Shown: positions 47,983-61,942, counted from the stretch's first letter. The stretch is DNA of 64,000 nucleotides from Aporrectodea caliginosa (GCA_020284085.1 JACEVL010000006.1:1598280-1662279), one strand, 5' to 3'. A program made the numbers and translations. Notes: a model not told the origin generated them from the letters alone.

Positions 47983-50900
47983 AATGTTCATTATATGACC
48001 GTATATAACATGGTCATTGGTCAATGGTCATGAGAATGGACTTAAAATTGGTTCAGAAAAGAACTTCATTATAACTTAGTCTCATTGTGAGGTTGTTGTT
48101 ATTACATGGCTTCTTGATCCTCAGGGCAATGTTATTAGAGTTTCTGGCTTGGATGAAAGTTACATTGCTGGATATTTTATTCTACGAGGAAATAAAAATG
48201 TACGTATGCACTTGCATGTATGTGTTAATCACACAATGCACATATGTGTAAATGCATATGAATTAAGTAATTAATTAGCTTATTTATTTATTATTTATTT
48301 ATTTTTGTGATTTCGTTTTTAATTATGCAATATAGTCAACAAGTTGCTGCAAAAGCTAAGTGCACTTTGTAGAGCGTTTTTGCACACTAGCTAAGATCAT
48401 TTCCTTTTGGAGTGCATGTCTTGAGGGCTTTCAATAGTCACTAGGGTCCTGCCCAGAAATTCTTTCCTCCCACTCTGCTTCCAGCCACAAATTAATCATA
48501 CCCTGCTCATAAAGGGATTCCTTGCTGTTTTATGATGATGTGCCATATTGCCTCAAACCTCTAAAGCCTTTTGGATTACTAAGTGTGTACACCCAGACAC
48601 CGACCAAATGGAGGCTATTTCAAGACGTAAAAAGCAAATCTCAAAGTCGACTTCTAAGCAGTGAAAACTGGCTTTCAGACGGGCAGAATATGCCCAAAGC
48701 AAATTCTTCGCTCCACTCTAATCGGGAAGTCAACTTCTGAGTCTACCCAGTGATACTTGACTTTCAGTGAGACGGTATATGCCCAGGAGGAACGTTTAGT
48801 TGTACAGTTATCTGTGTATGTCGATTTATAATCAGTGAAAACTTGCTTTCAGTGAGGCAGAAAATGCCTCTAGCAAATTCTGCATAGTAGTCTCTTCAAT
48901 TCAAAGTGCTTGTAGAATACAGACTACTGTCTGGCAAATACCAGGTTGTTAAGACCAGTTTCAACAGGCTGTAGCTGGAAAACTGGTTTTCAGCCGTGGT
49001 GCATGTATTTTTAATATGTACCGATGAAATCTTTTGGAGCCAAAGTAATCCACAAGTAAGCCAACCGGGATGAACTAGATTGAAGCAACCTGTTATTATT
49101 CAAGCCATAGCTTCCATGTTCACTTGTCAGCCAGGGCAGACAGGGTCCAGGGTCGTGACTTAGCTGCTACTGTCTGGGCACCCAACTCGACCCAGAACTG
49201 TAGAGTCACCTCAAAAATTCTATGGACAAAACTGGCAATTTTGTATTTGAGGAATTTTTCTGGTTTTCTAAAGCATACATTCAGAGTATTTGTTTGATGC
49301 AATGCAGAAACAGTAGCTTCTTGCTTCACCTGCCAAAAGTAAAACTGTTATAAATCTGTTGAAACAATTCAATCCGTAAACAGTTCAGATTTCCTTTGAT
49401 CATCGCAGAGTAACTGCAGAAAGTGAATGAGTGCAGAAATATTTTCAGTTTCAAAGTTTCAATCATACCTAAAATTTTATAATTTTATAAACTGAGAAAT
49501 CTTTATACGTGCTTTTCGGACCTTAGGAAGAAAAGCAATCCCATGATATGACCCCATAGCAGGTGAGGGCAAGTATGAGAATTCTAACCAATCCTCTTTT
49601 TCGATGTCTGTTCAGGGGTTAGACCCCTACTCATTTTAATTAGGCATACTGGGGAGTGTAAATGTGCTTTGGTGACTATTATTGAATTTCATACTCTAAC
49701 ATGCTCTAAGATAAATGCATTTCAAACTCACTTGGAAGTTAAGACCACAACCGATTATGAAGTCCCATGGTAAAACATTATATAGCCATACTACTTACAC
49801 ATTCACTTTATCAAGCAGTCTGAGAAGCACTAAGGTCAGGAAAAATTAGTTTTCTCCCTAGTCAGCTTTGAAGCCATATTTCAGGAGTGAACTTCCGGGG
49901 TCATGACAACCGTGCCAGTCTGACTATTCCACATCCATTGCTTCTAAGGTAAACACTGCATCAGAATCTTTCCACATGTGAATGTTATCTGCTCATTTGT
50001 TGCCCGCATACTGCAGGATCGACCATAATTTAATATATGATCATCATTCAGTGATCCATTATGATCGTTGGCAGTGATCCATTATGAGACAACTCGGCTG
50101 CGATAAATTAATCTAGGGATGAGGGAAAACAAACCTGACATTGTCTCTCGTGTCATCCGGACTTTATTCCAATGTCCTTATATCGTCATCCTGTCATTTT
50201 CATCTTCCGAGCAAACAGACGGTGGTGGCTCCAGTCGCCAATATACGAGTGGCACTCGGTGACATTTCCACAAAAATACTAGACGCCAGGATGCGGCTTT
50301 GGCATTTGCCCACTTGTATGCAGACTTTGCATACTCAGTGCCGTGCAAAACCAATAAGGAGAGTATTGCCATCTATCTGTGATATCCAGAACTAAGCAGA
50401 GAGCTCTCTCTGACTAAATCCAGGGTCTTATCCAGACAGATGGGGAGTACTGTAGTTCAGGGCATTTGGAAAATAAATTGGAGGGAAATCATAGTAGATA
50501 GAGAAAATCTCCTTTCCCAAAGCTGCAGAAGTTTTTGAATGCTACTGTTTGAAATTGCCAGTCTGTCTGCTGACAGTCTGTGGCTTGCAGACAACTCGTC
50601 AAGCCTGAAGACACTCTGGTTCAGACTTTGCATCCCTTAGTATGCATCGAGTATACCAGGTACTTCAGTTTACTCGGGTTAGTTACACTGAGTTCATACT
50701 TGAGATACTTTGCAGTACTCAGGAGCGATGTCGAAAGTGCCTGTGAGTGCACTGTACATTCTCTGCATCTCTGTATTTGGAGACAGAAAATTTTACTTTA
50801 AAGTGAGGTGAGCTTTCTGCTTTTGATTGAATTGGCAAACGTGGGTGGTTCCTGGAGACCTAACTAATGGTTCTGGATTAAGCAGGCAAAGACAGGTGTT

Positions 50901-53900
50901 GCTATTGGAAGCAGGCTTTCCTCTTAGACATAACTTATTTGGTTATTCTTCGGGAATCCAAAGGGCCAGAGGGCGCTTATAAATTGGGATTGTTTGGATA
51001 ATGGCCTGTACACGACAACTGGAGCGTAACTGTCTAGACGCCAGGTTGGTCGGTCTGCCGGTTGGCAGGTCGGTTGGTAGGCATGCACACGTTATGGAGT
51101 GCCGACGGTGGCTTTTATGAGCCAAGGCAACTGAGTCTGGAATTCCTCCTCGGCATTCCACCGATACCATTCATTTTGCCGTGAGCTGGTTACAGAACCA
51201 TACCACTCGATCACAGTCACCTTCGACGTCTGCTCGTTTGCTCCCTACTGCCACTACAACTGCAGAAGTTGTAGTGAAATAATTTCTATTGTTGATAAAG
51301 CCATAGACAGGAAGTTAAGAGTTTATAATGACTTCACTCACGTGTGGTATTTGGTATTTGCCAGGATAATTTATATTTATTTCTGTTGCTTTGCCTTTTC
51401 GCTGGATTGGGCTTTCTGCATTTCCTGTTAGACATTTCCTTGACAAGGCTTTTCCTGTGTGTAAACTTCCTTTTCATAGGTTACGTTTCTGTGACAAAGT
51501 GCAATTGATGACTTCAACCTGGTCCTTTTCGTTTTTGCTGTCTAACCAAAATCCGTGTGTAATTTACAATATAATGTGACCATGTAGTGAATGAGAATAA
51601 AACAGGGGAACGTGGAGATAGGAATGTCTTTTTCTTCATTAGGATCAGTAGCCCGAGTTTCTGGATTGGATGCTTTAATGATATTCTCTGACTTTTAGAA
51701 ACGATGAAAAATCAAAATAATTCAATTGAGACGTACATTGCACTTGTAAATTGTTAAAAGTTAGTTAATGTAGGAAGTATATTAACTGGGGGCTGTACAT
51801 TTGTGTAGGATTAGAGTACAAAAGTTTAGATTCAGTGGCATAGTGGCAGATTCAATGAATTAATCAATCAATCGTTTATGGTATACCTTTGTAAACCAAT
51901 ACACAATACACACAATGATAGGCACAACTTAGAAACTAACAATTGGAACTCAGGTAACAGTGGGCTTGCATTCACTGTTTATGTATATCCGCATCTCAGG
52001 GGCTTTGAATCATGTTGCATGGTGTTGGGCAGTTGTTGGTTCATTGTAAAACAATGCAGCAGCTCAACAAAGGTTAGGTTGTCCAGAAAGGTTGTCCTGT
52101 TGTTGGATTTGCTGTTGTCTTGGTGCTTGCCTTCAACTGAAAGATCTTTCAAGGCCTCGGTCTTGCCTCTACAGAACAATGTTGTTGAAATCTTAGTTGT
52201 TGCCATTAGTCTGAGACTTTTTAAGTACTCATTTTAGAAAGCCAAGTCAACGGAGTTGGCTTAGTTACAGGTGCTCAGTAATAAATTAGAGATTACCCTT
52301 ACATTACCTGATGTACTATTAAACCACCTGCTTAGAGATCTTAGTGAGGAAGTTAATTTTTACTTTGATTGGATGAGATTATCTTAATGTTGAGAAACAA
52401 TGGAAGTATTTCCTTTTATTTTACAGAGCTATATAGAAAAGACGTTTTCCTTATGAGTTACAATTCAAAACGAAACGGATAAGTATTATCTCTTAACATT
52501 AGCTATTATGTTACATTTTGGAATTTATCAGATGTCTTTCGCACATGGCCTGTTGCAATTGGTGGTCTGATATTGTTGGAAGATTTAGTGCAGACTGTGC
52601 TGGATATCACATATATCATGCACACACCCTACAGTCTGGAGGTTGCAGGATCCATTGCAGTTTGAAACCCCAAACTAATCAGTTACATGGTCAAGATCAG
52701 ATGTCAGAGCTCTGTACACCTCTTTATTACTAATAGCTATCTTTCGCCTGGCACTGGGACGCCCTGTGCCGTCAGGTGGAATATTGGCCGGCCTTAAATT
52801 CTCTCTCACAGCCTGATTGGTGTTCTGGTTCTGACTGGCGGGAGAGCCTTTGATGCTGTGCTTCTGCCAATATTAATTCTGCCAGCAGAACCCGCTTGGC
52901 ACCTTCAATTATGATATGCAGTTGGTCAAAATGATGGCAAAATTCAATGCTGGCAATTACGGGCAGCAGGCTTGTGAACCCTGGTTTTGTTCGTTCCAAG
53001 CACTGATATCGACGACTTATATAAAACTAAGCTTTGTTTTGTAACAGGAATTCTAAAATCTTTGTCTACAGCATACCTATGTATTTTTATTATTTTTTTA
53101 ATTCTTTGCCATCTGTAATGGAAACAAATTTCTTTGCTCCTTTCCTTGTTTTGTTATAGTTAGTACACAATTTTATCTGAGCCGATCTGGAAAATGAGCA
53201 TACGGATTGTTACTGCTGGTCTTGATCAAAATCATTATCACAGTCGTTAGATTGATGTGATAATCAGCAGTACCAGTCTATGACATAATCACAGACTGAG
53301 CTTTCTTGGCCATGTTGCACAGGGTCTGGAAGATGTGGCCCAACAGAGAGCCCTCTGTGGACTGCAATTAACAAGCCCCTGAAGGACTCAAGAAGACAAC
53401 ACAGCTAACTTAGGACCATTTGGACCACTAGAGTGGTAGGGAAAGATCTGCAACCATCAAATTCTGCCTTCATACAGCATGGAGAAAGACCAAGAACAGA
53501 AAAGCTTCGCATCACATTGCTGACATGGCTACCCTTAGCTGAGTTTGCTGCAATGGATCGTGAATGTGTGTGCAGTTGCTGTATTGCATTTGTCATATCT
53601 CCTCTTCATAGTCCCCTGAGTCAGTCGCTAAGGAATTACTGACTGACTTGATGAGTTAATGACTGATTTAGCGACTTAGTCAACTGGCCATAGTTGTTGA
53701 AACCAACGTATTTTCAACACTATGTTTGCCTGTACAAATAGATGCCATTTTCGATTAAAATGATTGCATGACGTCATGCAACATAACAGACACCTCTCGG
53801 GCAGGTAGTTATTAAGACCTGGTGATCTGGCATCAGTTGATTGTTAGACTGTTAGCCTGTTGCACTGCAACTTGCACCTTGTAGGCAAGTGTTGCTTCTG

Positions 53901-54938
53901 TCCTGCTGATGTCTTTGTCAAATCAAAACTCAAAAACCACGATTATAACAATAAGCAAAGTATTAAGTGAACGAAGTCACTAGCAGTCGATAGCTTTGCG
54001 ACTGTTTTCGACTTAAGGGCTTAGTGGCGTCGGCGGCGGCGACAGCGGATGGCGACGGTTCCAGGGTCTACCTCTTCAGCTGAACAGAGTCTTAAAAATT
54101 GTTCCCCTACTTTCAAGAAGTCTGTTGATAACGGTACAATAAACAACATGCTATTACGTTACCTTATGGTGGTAGCCCCAGGCCAGATTCAGGAGCAAGG
54201 TTGGAGCAGAACAACTTCATCAAAAGTGCTAAACTGAGTAAATAAACCTGGGGTTCCTAGCAAGAAGAACCGGGAAAGGACGGCCATAAATATTATTTAT
54301 GACTGTAATTAAAAAGGTAATGTCAGACATAATGTCAGTAAGAGAAATGCTGCAACTCTGTCCACAGCCGAACCCCTTAGTATCATTATATAATTGTTTG
54401 CTGCGGAGACCAAGGTCAGACTCCTACTACAAATCATTTTGACTTTGGCTACGTTGTTGCGGTTTTGTGAGTGTTTAGACAAATGCTTTGGTCTTGAGAT
54501 TTGTGTATGTATGTATAGGTCTGGCTATTGATAAATTGTATCTTCAAGACTCTCACAAATACGCAAAAACCATGGCTTTCTATGAGATCTAAAGGGGTTG
54601 CCACTTTTGTCGTAACTGGCACCTAGTAAACTAGTTTCCTGAGAGTAAATTGTCTTATTATGTCGTATGCTATGTTATATCTGAGTGCTGAAATGAGAAA
54701 AATAATATAACTGTACACAGTGCACAGTTAAAAAGTCCGTGTAATCTGTGGAATAAATCATATGCGGATAGGTAAGCATAGTCTAAGTGTTATAGTTGAC
54801 CTATAGAAGTATGATGACAGATGCTGATGCGTCTGCTTTTCAGCTGTATGTCCAGGCTTCAAATCCAAGACTTCATGCAAAATTCATTGTTGAGCCATGC
54901 TACCCACATCGAAAGTTGGACCACTTGTTCGGTCACAT

Positions 54939-55092
54939 TGGTCATGTTTGCACTTCAGCTCAATCACGGGCGTAGCCAAAAAAAATTTCGGAGGGGGTTT
55001 TAAGATTTCAGGGGGTTTTCCGTTTGAAAATCGACGCAAAAGTCCAGATTTGTTGGGTCATAGTTGTCATGTTTGCACTTTAGCTGTCCAAT
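54939..55092. mobile_element. hAT-end fragment between ~30-bp direct repeats
   Basis: CACGGGCGTAGCCAAAAAAA at 54964 is a typical hAT MITE end. The segment is bracketed by TTGGTCATGTTTGCACTTCA and GTTGTCATGTTTGCACTTTA, longer than a hAT target duplication. The second terminal repeat is missing. Confidence 0.4.
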
Positions 55093-56228
55093 CCTTCAAC
55101 CCCAGAACCACAGGCAGGTCATACAAGTAAATTGGTGCGGTTATTTTCATCCTTACCAACCTTATTAGTGTGAGGAATCATACTACGATTATAGATATGT
55201 TTGTAATTGTTTTCCTGGTGCTCTGGTCACTCGATTTCATTGTGAATTTCACATTCTCTACTATGGTATTCTCTAAATGTAGCTCCACCCTTGAGTGACG
55301 GCTCTGCTTGGCGGAATATCAATGTTGTCTGTACTGAGCCACAGGCTTGTTGTCCTCAGTGGAATTCCTCCAATTTTTCGTAATTATTGCACTCAGGCAG
55401 TCTACCATGGCCACCGCATTTAATATCCTGATGTGAATGTGTATTTGCTGATGGCGCTTCATTCAACACCTAATCCGTCGGCAAGAAGGGAGCGTTTTGA
55501 ATGAAGTTTTTTTTTATCGGGTTGAAATGCCATTTTCCTAATGAAATGACAACACCGATGAGAGGGAAGGGTCTCTGTCTGCATAGTATGTCCGCTGGAG
55601 GCAGAATTGCATAATGGAGTAGCGGGTGTTGAGTGTCTGAGTGCTCCATCCTCGACCCTTCCTTGGGAAATATTTGCTCCCAGACACAATGAGCTGCTGG
55701 AGCCCTCCTCCATTTCAGCAGATGGGCTTCAGATATTGGGTTTCTGTGCCCTGAGAAATCGGTGGGCTTAATGCTCATGCAGGGGCAAACTTTGTAGGCT
55801 AAGACAGCTTGTATATCAGTGATGCTGAAATTTGTGCTCCTGTGTATGTTAACAAAACCATTAATAAACAACTAGGCTAGGGACAGCTATAAACTCGAGC
55901 CCCTCCCAATAAGTTAGGTTTAGGCTTAGAATGGTATAAGTTCATATTTTTTCTGTTTGCTGAATGATACTGGGATGAATAAGAGGAGGGAAAGGGGAGT
56001 CGGAGTTGGATATGAAATGTGAGCAACTTCATTTTTCTTATAGCATCGGCTAATGTTGCCACCTGATCATTCCACTGACACTGTAGAGTCAGTTTACTCA
56101 TTGTAACTCATTTAGTTAGGTGGCCCAAAGTGGAGCCTAAATTGTTAAATAAATTTGTACCCTGGTGGGGATTTGAATCTCTGACCTCTCAGTTGGCCAT
56201 CCAGCACACTGACCTCTGGTATGGTAGT

Positions 56229-56389
56229 CAGTGTTTCCATTAGAGTCCAAAAACAGGACGTATTTACGCCCTGACCTAGAATTTTTTGGACGTAGCTCAT
56301 TTCTCTCGGCTATCACAGCGAAATATTTGGACGTTTTGGACTTTTTTACAGACGTAAAAACGGCCATTTTGGCGTTAACGGAAACACTA
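56229..56389 (-). mobile_element. 163-bp hAT MITE, copy 4
   Basis: CAGTGTTTCCATTAGAGTCC to CGTTAACGGAAACACTA (last base changed). Flanks ATGGTAGT (56221-56228) and ATGGTAGA (56390-56397), 7 of 8 identical. In glypican intron 2. Confidence 0.88.
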
Positions 56390-56558
56390 ATGGTAGAAGA
56401 CGGGAGTAGAAAGTGGAGGGAAGTGTAGTTGGGCTCCCCAATAAATACGAAACGCTGACAGTTAACAGTGCTTAACAATAAGGGATCGGTTTTGTTATGA
56501 TAATTAATCTGGTGAAGAGAAAAGCACGAATCCAGGGTTCTATATAAGTTTTGCATAT

Positions 56559-56662
56559 CTGTTATGTAATACACTGTCTGCCCCTTCACAAATTTACCAT
56601 CGGAGCAAATCTGTTATGTAATACACTGTCTGACCCTTTCACAGATTTACATTAGAGCAGCC
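56559..56662. repeat. 52-bp tandem duplication
   Basis: CTGTTATGTAATACACTGTC at 56559 and 56611, both followed by TG-CCC-TTCACA-ATTTAC. Confidence 0.88.
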
Positions 56663-57427
56663 TGATCATTTTCCAGCTGGCCAGTGTATGTGCGCATTTT
56701 GTGCTTCATTAACACATTCAATGTGCCTCAACATTCAGGCACCATGTTATGGTGTACCATAGACAGATCCTCTATAATGGTGTACCTGGTAGACTAATAT
56801 TTTGCCATCTGTCCGTTGTTTTGGACTATCCTTATGCAACTCTCCTCATCGCCGGATTGCTCTCTGGGTTTAATTAGGACTTAACAAGAGAAAAATTTTG
56901 GCGCACTGAATATTGAGAAAAATGTTTAAGTTTTTTATAACCCATTAAAAAAACAACTAAGCCAGTGGCAACTATAAGCTTGAGCCCTCCCAATAAGTTA
57001 GGCTTTAGGCTTAGAATGGTATCAGTTCATATTTTATGATTTAGTAGCTTTTCATAATGTCAGATTGTAGTTTTGACTGTGTTAATGCTTGTAATAACTG
57101 CTCAGTGTTTGTCCAAAATGTAAAAAAATTATGAATGAAAATAAAAATAAAATAAAAATAAGATAAAAATAAAATATTAAAATCACTGAGAAATGTAATT
57201 GGAAAAAAGAAGCTCTGAGCGAAACTCTAAGCATGGTTAATTTCAACAGTCATGTTAATTTTCATGGCTCATCCTCACTACAGGCATAATCCTTAGTGTC
57301 GTTTAACTAATTAGAGAATTTTAAATTAAACTACACTCGCTTATGCAAATAATATCACCATGATCGATATGATGCATGTAATGGTGCTATTCCAGGACAC
57401 AGTCAAGGGGCAGGTTATTCGTTTAAT

Positions 57428-57498
57428 TTTGATTGATTATTCATTTAGTATTGATTGATTATTCATTTAGTATTGATTGATTATTCATTTAGTATTGA
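57428..57498. repeat. 22-bp unit repeated about three times before exon 3
   Basis: Unit ATTGATTGATTATTCATTTA(GT), tandem, ending about 18 bases before the exon 3 acceptor. It contains TTGAT-type branch-point-like strings and TTTAG/G candidates. Confidence 0.9.
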
Positions 57499-57516
57499 TT
57501 GTATTGTTGCTTGCAG

Positions 57517-58229
57517 ATCATTTTAACGAGCTGTTGTTGTCATCCAAGAACAACACTCGCAACATGCTGACATCTATTTTTAAAATTCCCACCGAAAGCG
57601 CCAATTCTGCTGTGGAGAAGCTCTTTGCCGATCTAGCTGCGTTCGTTCGTCTTGAAGACCACCAGATCAACGTGCGGCAGAGCGTGAACAAGTTCCTCGA
57701 TGCCATATTTCCATGGGTCTTTACCCACACGATCGACGATGCCAGGGTAGTATCAGAAATGACGGATGAGTACCGGGAATGCCTGTCGACCAACCGTATG
57801 GACCTGACGCCACCGCCGTATGGAGAGGGAGCCAGACGCCTTGTTCAGGACATGGGAAAGTCGATGGAAGTGGCACGGTCACTCCTTGATGCCTTCGACC
57901 TAGCCGCATCGGCTGTGAACATCACCAATCAACTGGGCTACGAGGACTACTGCTCAGAGGCGCTCACCCGTCTGCTCTACTGCTCGCAGTGCGAGGGGCA
58001 CGGCCAAGTACGGCCGTGCAGGCACTTCTGTCAGAACGTCATGCGTGGATGCATGACCCACGTCACCGAAGTCAACATTCATTGGAATCTGTTCGTGGCC
58101 GCCATAGAGAAGCTGATTTCTAGTCTGCACAACACTCATGATTTCCAGGACATCCTGAACTCGTTTCATTCCAAAGTGTCTGATAGTATATTTCACTACT
58201 TGGACAATGCACCCAATTACCATCTGCAG
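57517..58229 (+). CDS. glypican (GPC3/GPC5 class), exon 3
   Basis: Acceptor TTGCAG ends at 57516 and donor GTGAGA begins at 58230. The exon is 713 nt, phase 1 in and phase 0 out, and codes residues 157-393. It opens HFNELLLSSKNNTRNMLTSI. Conserved glypican cysteines follow at 244 (YREC), 301 (DYC), 311 and 314 (LLYCSQC), 323 and 327 (RPCRHFC), and 334 (VMRGC). CRHFCQNVMRGCMTHVTEVN is the glypican signature region. The IEKLISSLHNTHDFQDILNS stretch is nearest GPC5/GPC3. NNT (167) and NIT (290) are possible N-glycosylation sites. This forms most of the helical N-domain core that binds ligands. An ATG at 57477 is intronic and should not be taken as a start. Confidence 0.95.
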
Positions 58230-60359
58230 GTGAGAGAGTTCAAATCTGATCTGAATCATTCCCGTTGTGCGGTTATCCTATAAATGAGTGGCCTCTCTGA
58301 AGTGAAAACACCGTCTGTAGTCATAAATCTTTATGTTCAAGTGGCCAATCAAGCCACTGGTCACGTCTAGAACGTGCACAGCAAGATTAAAGGCCTGATG
58401 TAATGATGTACCACCAGTGAGAGTGTGGTGTTAAGTCGGTTGCTCTCTTCTTTATCTGAAATGTCCTCAACAATATGCCTCAGAGCCTCTGGGTCTGTAG
58501 GATCTTTTGGCTTAAGTGCAAACTCAGACAGCAGTAATCCAACCAAGTGAACAATTTTACACCTCATTTGTTGGCCTGTCCTTGTCCAAGTTGCTTAGTT
58601 TGCCTTAGTTTACATTACAGCACTCTTCTTGGTGTTTACATCTGGGTGAGACAGTCCCCCCATTGTCTTTTGACAACTGTAGGCCATATTCATGTTTTGC
58701 CCCTTTATTGCGTAGGGCATTGCTCAAGCCAAAATGTACTTACTTTTAAATCAACAGACTTTCTACAATGAGTGTCTTTTTCCTGTAAAAGAGCTTTACA
58801 CTGTAGTAATGATAGACAGGTGCATGCATCAGTCAAAGCATTACAGTGGCTTTAATTTTTCTTTAAGAGGTACCCTATCAATTTAACAATTCAATACTAT
58901 TTTATTTGTATAGAGGAACAGGTGTTAATAGCTCATAGCTTTATTTAGCATCTCCCTCCGTAGCAGTCATCAAACACGGCCCTGGAGTTGTTAGCACCCA
59001 GTTAAAACATGGTAAAAAAGACAGCAGAACATTTTCGTAGTGATTGCCTCATAGCTTAGTAACAGATTGCCAGTTTCACATGAACCTCTGTTAGCAGTGG
59101 GCAACGTTCACAGCCTGCGTTCTATTTTGTCTCCATGCAATATGCCGTCATTTTCACATGTGGCAGTTTCCTCCAAATATCTGTTTTTTGTCTGCTATTT
59201 GCTGAAAATTAGAGTCTTAGACTTAATGCAGTCTGGCATTGTGTAGGCACCATGCAGTTTTTTGATGTTCCCTTGCAGAGATGTAAACATTGCCATAGCT
59301 TCGGAGCCTTTGAAGGTTGTAACTCCACTTTATGGCTGGTAGAGCTAAGCAGCTGATTATCTAAACATTGATATAAAGCAGCCAATCTGATGAACAGCAG
59401 AGATAAAGACATGCACAGACATAAGTACAGTGACTGAGTTGCCTACCCACGTACACACATATTGAACCAGAGAGACAGAGACAAGCAGATATACGAATAC
59501 GTGACTGAAAGACAGACATACCGACACAAACTTAGCAAGAAGGACAGAGAGGCAAGGAGTAGCAGCACCACAGAGTAAAACAGAAACAAAGTGATACAAG
59601 AGAATAACAAAGTAGTTGAAAATCCGCTCTTTAGATTAAAATTAGTCCTCTGCAGGGATCTGTGACAGTAGCATAGCATGCTGCAGTGTTGTGCTCCTCT
59701 GAATTCTGAAGAAATACACTCCACTTACATAAGAAAATCCAAAAATTATCCAATACACATACACTCCACTTACATAAGAGCCCCAAAAATTATCCAATAC
59801 ACAACTCCGAGACTAGCCCTCTTCTAAGACGTAGTCTTTAGCTCTTTCAACAGAAGAATTTCCTTCCTCCTCAGGTGGTGGAAGAGGCCAAAAAAGCTGA
59901 TATCTCTTACAGATTCAGTATAGCCAAGAGCATGATAAAAGCAGTGGGCTTGAAAAACAGTGGAAAGAATAGGGATCATTCATGCACATCCATCACTGCC
60001 AGGTGGCGATTATGGTGGCGGTGGCGATGATGGTGGTGATGTACATATCACATGATACGTGTATCATATGATGTTTTATCAGAGGCTGGTGTCCTCTCAA
60101 AAGGTACTCTTTGGTGCTGAAAATCTTAATTGCCTATTTGGTATAGGACAAAGTTTAGTACAGCTTCAGAGGTTTTTGCTGATTATCTTTAGTTGTGGTG
60201 TGTGTGTGACCACCATCTAACTGTTCTGAAAAGGTGAGACCTACCCCTAAGATAAGCTGATTGCTGGTAATGCTGGTCTTCAGGCACAAAGATTATTTGA
60301 AAAGTTCTAAAGGCACAAGATGTAAATTTTTAGATGCATGTGTATAATATACCACATAC

Positions 60360-60423
60360 ATATATAAATACCATATATATATATATTACATATATATATT
60401 ACATATATATATATATATATATA
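60360..60423. repeat. TATA-rich interrupted array
   Basis: Repeated ATATATATTACATATATA units in intron 3. Confidence 0.9.
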
Positions 60424-60712
60424 TTGCCACCCTCCCAAACACTTACATAGGAGACATTTGTTCTGGTTTCTTCGTGGCACCAGTGGATGTATGTACCAGA
60501 TGCTATTTTCTGTGAGAATTTTGCTGCAGGATCTCCTCAGACTAACCATCATGCGCACTTGCCCACACTCAGGCAGATATACACAGACACAGATGCATAC
60601 ATTCAAGTGTGTTTGCCCACACACACACACACGCGTGAGCTCCTGCACCCACACAGACAACCTGCAGCCTTGATTCTAAGCCTAGGATTTAACCTATAAT
60701 GGAAGCCCACAT

Positions 60713-60880
60713 GCAGACAGACAGACAGGCAGGCAGGCAGGAGGACGGAAGAGTGGGTGGTCAGAAAGACAGACAGACAGACAGGCAGGCAGGCAGGAGG
60801 ACGGAAGAGTGGGTGGCTAGAAAGACAGACAGACAGACAGTCAGACAGACAGACAGTCAGACAGACAGACAGACAGACGA
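60713..60880. repeat. CAGA/GGCA array with 56-bp duplicated unit
   Basis: The segment GGAGGACGGAAGAGTGGGTG occurs at about 60739 and 60795 inside CAGA and GGCA tetranucleotides, a 56-bp tandem unit. CAGA/CAGT units follow. Confidence 0.9.
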
Positions 60881-61271
60881 CCTTAGCCTGAACTGTTTGT
60901 CAGATTTTGGTATCAGGGAGTACATGGTTATTAGTGCAGGCTGCCTAAGGTGTGGTCTTACAGCATTTTGATCAGTATTTGTCTAATTTATTGTATTATG
61001 GCCCAACTAGGCTCATAAAATTTTCCATCCTTGCCGCTTTGTTTCAGAAGGGTAAATGAGTATGCAATGATATATATATATTATGACGAATGTAAGGCTT
61101 TAGATATGTATATACAATTATACATATGCACACATCAATGCCTATATTTGTCATACAAATATGCATGGGTTTAGCTTGATCCATGGAGCTGGTTGAAAAA
61201 AGCTCATAAATTAGCTGGTCTGCATTCCTGCCAGTGCCTGGCTTCTAAGAACGTGGTGCCCTCGTGCCCGT

Positions 61272-61336
61272 AGCCAGATGGATGGATGGATGGATGGATG
61301 GATGGACGGGTGAATGGATGGATGGGTGAATGGATG
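61272..61336. repeat. (GGAT)n array
   Basis: GATG/GGAT tetranucleotides with GGGTGAAT interruptions. Confidence 0.93.
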
Positions 61337-61746
61337 AAGTAGGCCTCTTGCACAACTTTGCTGAGCCAGGGTCCTGATCCTGTGCAGACGTCAAGTCAGA
61401 AGTTGAGGGTGTCAGATGCTAACGGCTGTGCTCCTCCATAGGCCTATATTAAAGAATGATCATCCAACCTCCCAGAAAAGAATGAGACACAAAAACATTA
61501 GAGAGGAACACAGAAACATAGAGAGACACGCAAACACACAGCAGACAGAATGACACAAGGCTGAGAAGCAGTCAGTCTAGTCTGGCTTGCAAGATCACTT
61601 ACATTGACTGAAACAGACACACAGTGGGTCTCACAGTTAGGCAGGCAGATGAACTAATGCACAGACATGTATACGGATAAGGCAGACACATGTGGTCAGA
61701 CAGACGGAAAGATAGACGGACAGATCAAGTAGGACAAGGATGCTAC

Positions 61747-61942
61747 AGTCAGTCAGTCATCTAGTCAGTCAGTCAGTCAGTCAGTCCCTGAGACAATCAG
61801 TCATTCAGCCAGCCAACAAGTTAGTCAGTCAGTCAGTCAGTCAATCAGTTAGTCGGTCAGTCAGTCAGTCAGTTAGTTCTTTCCGTTACTCAGTCATTCA
61901 GTCAGTCAGTTCAGTCAGTGAGTTAGTCAGCCAGTCAGTCAT
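61747..61942. repeat. (CAGT)n interrupted array
   Basis: CAGT tetranucleotides with irregular breaks. Open on the + strand as Ser-Gln-Ser-Val. Confidence 0.93.

Noticed and set aside
54049..54237. Small plus-strand frame with GCG-rich start
   Set aside because: No recognisable domain or splice signals at sensible positions. Likely chance frame in intron 2.
57477..57516. ATG start for the glypican exon 3 frame
   Set aside because: The first 13 residues come from the 22-bp intronic repeat and the splice site. The phase agrees with exon 2, so this is an internal exon.
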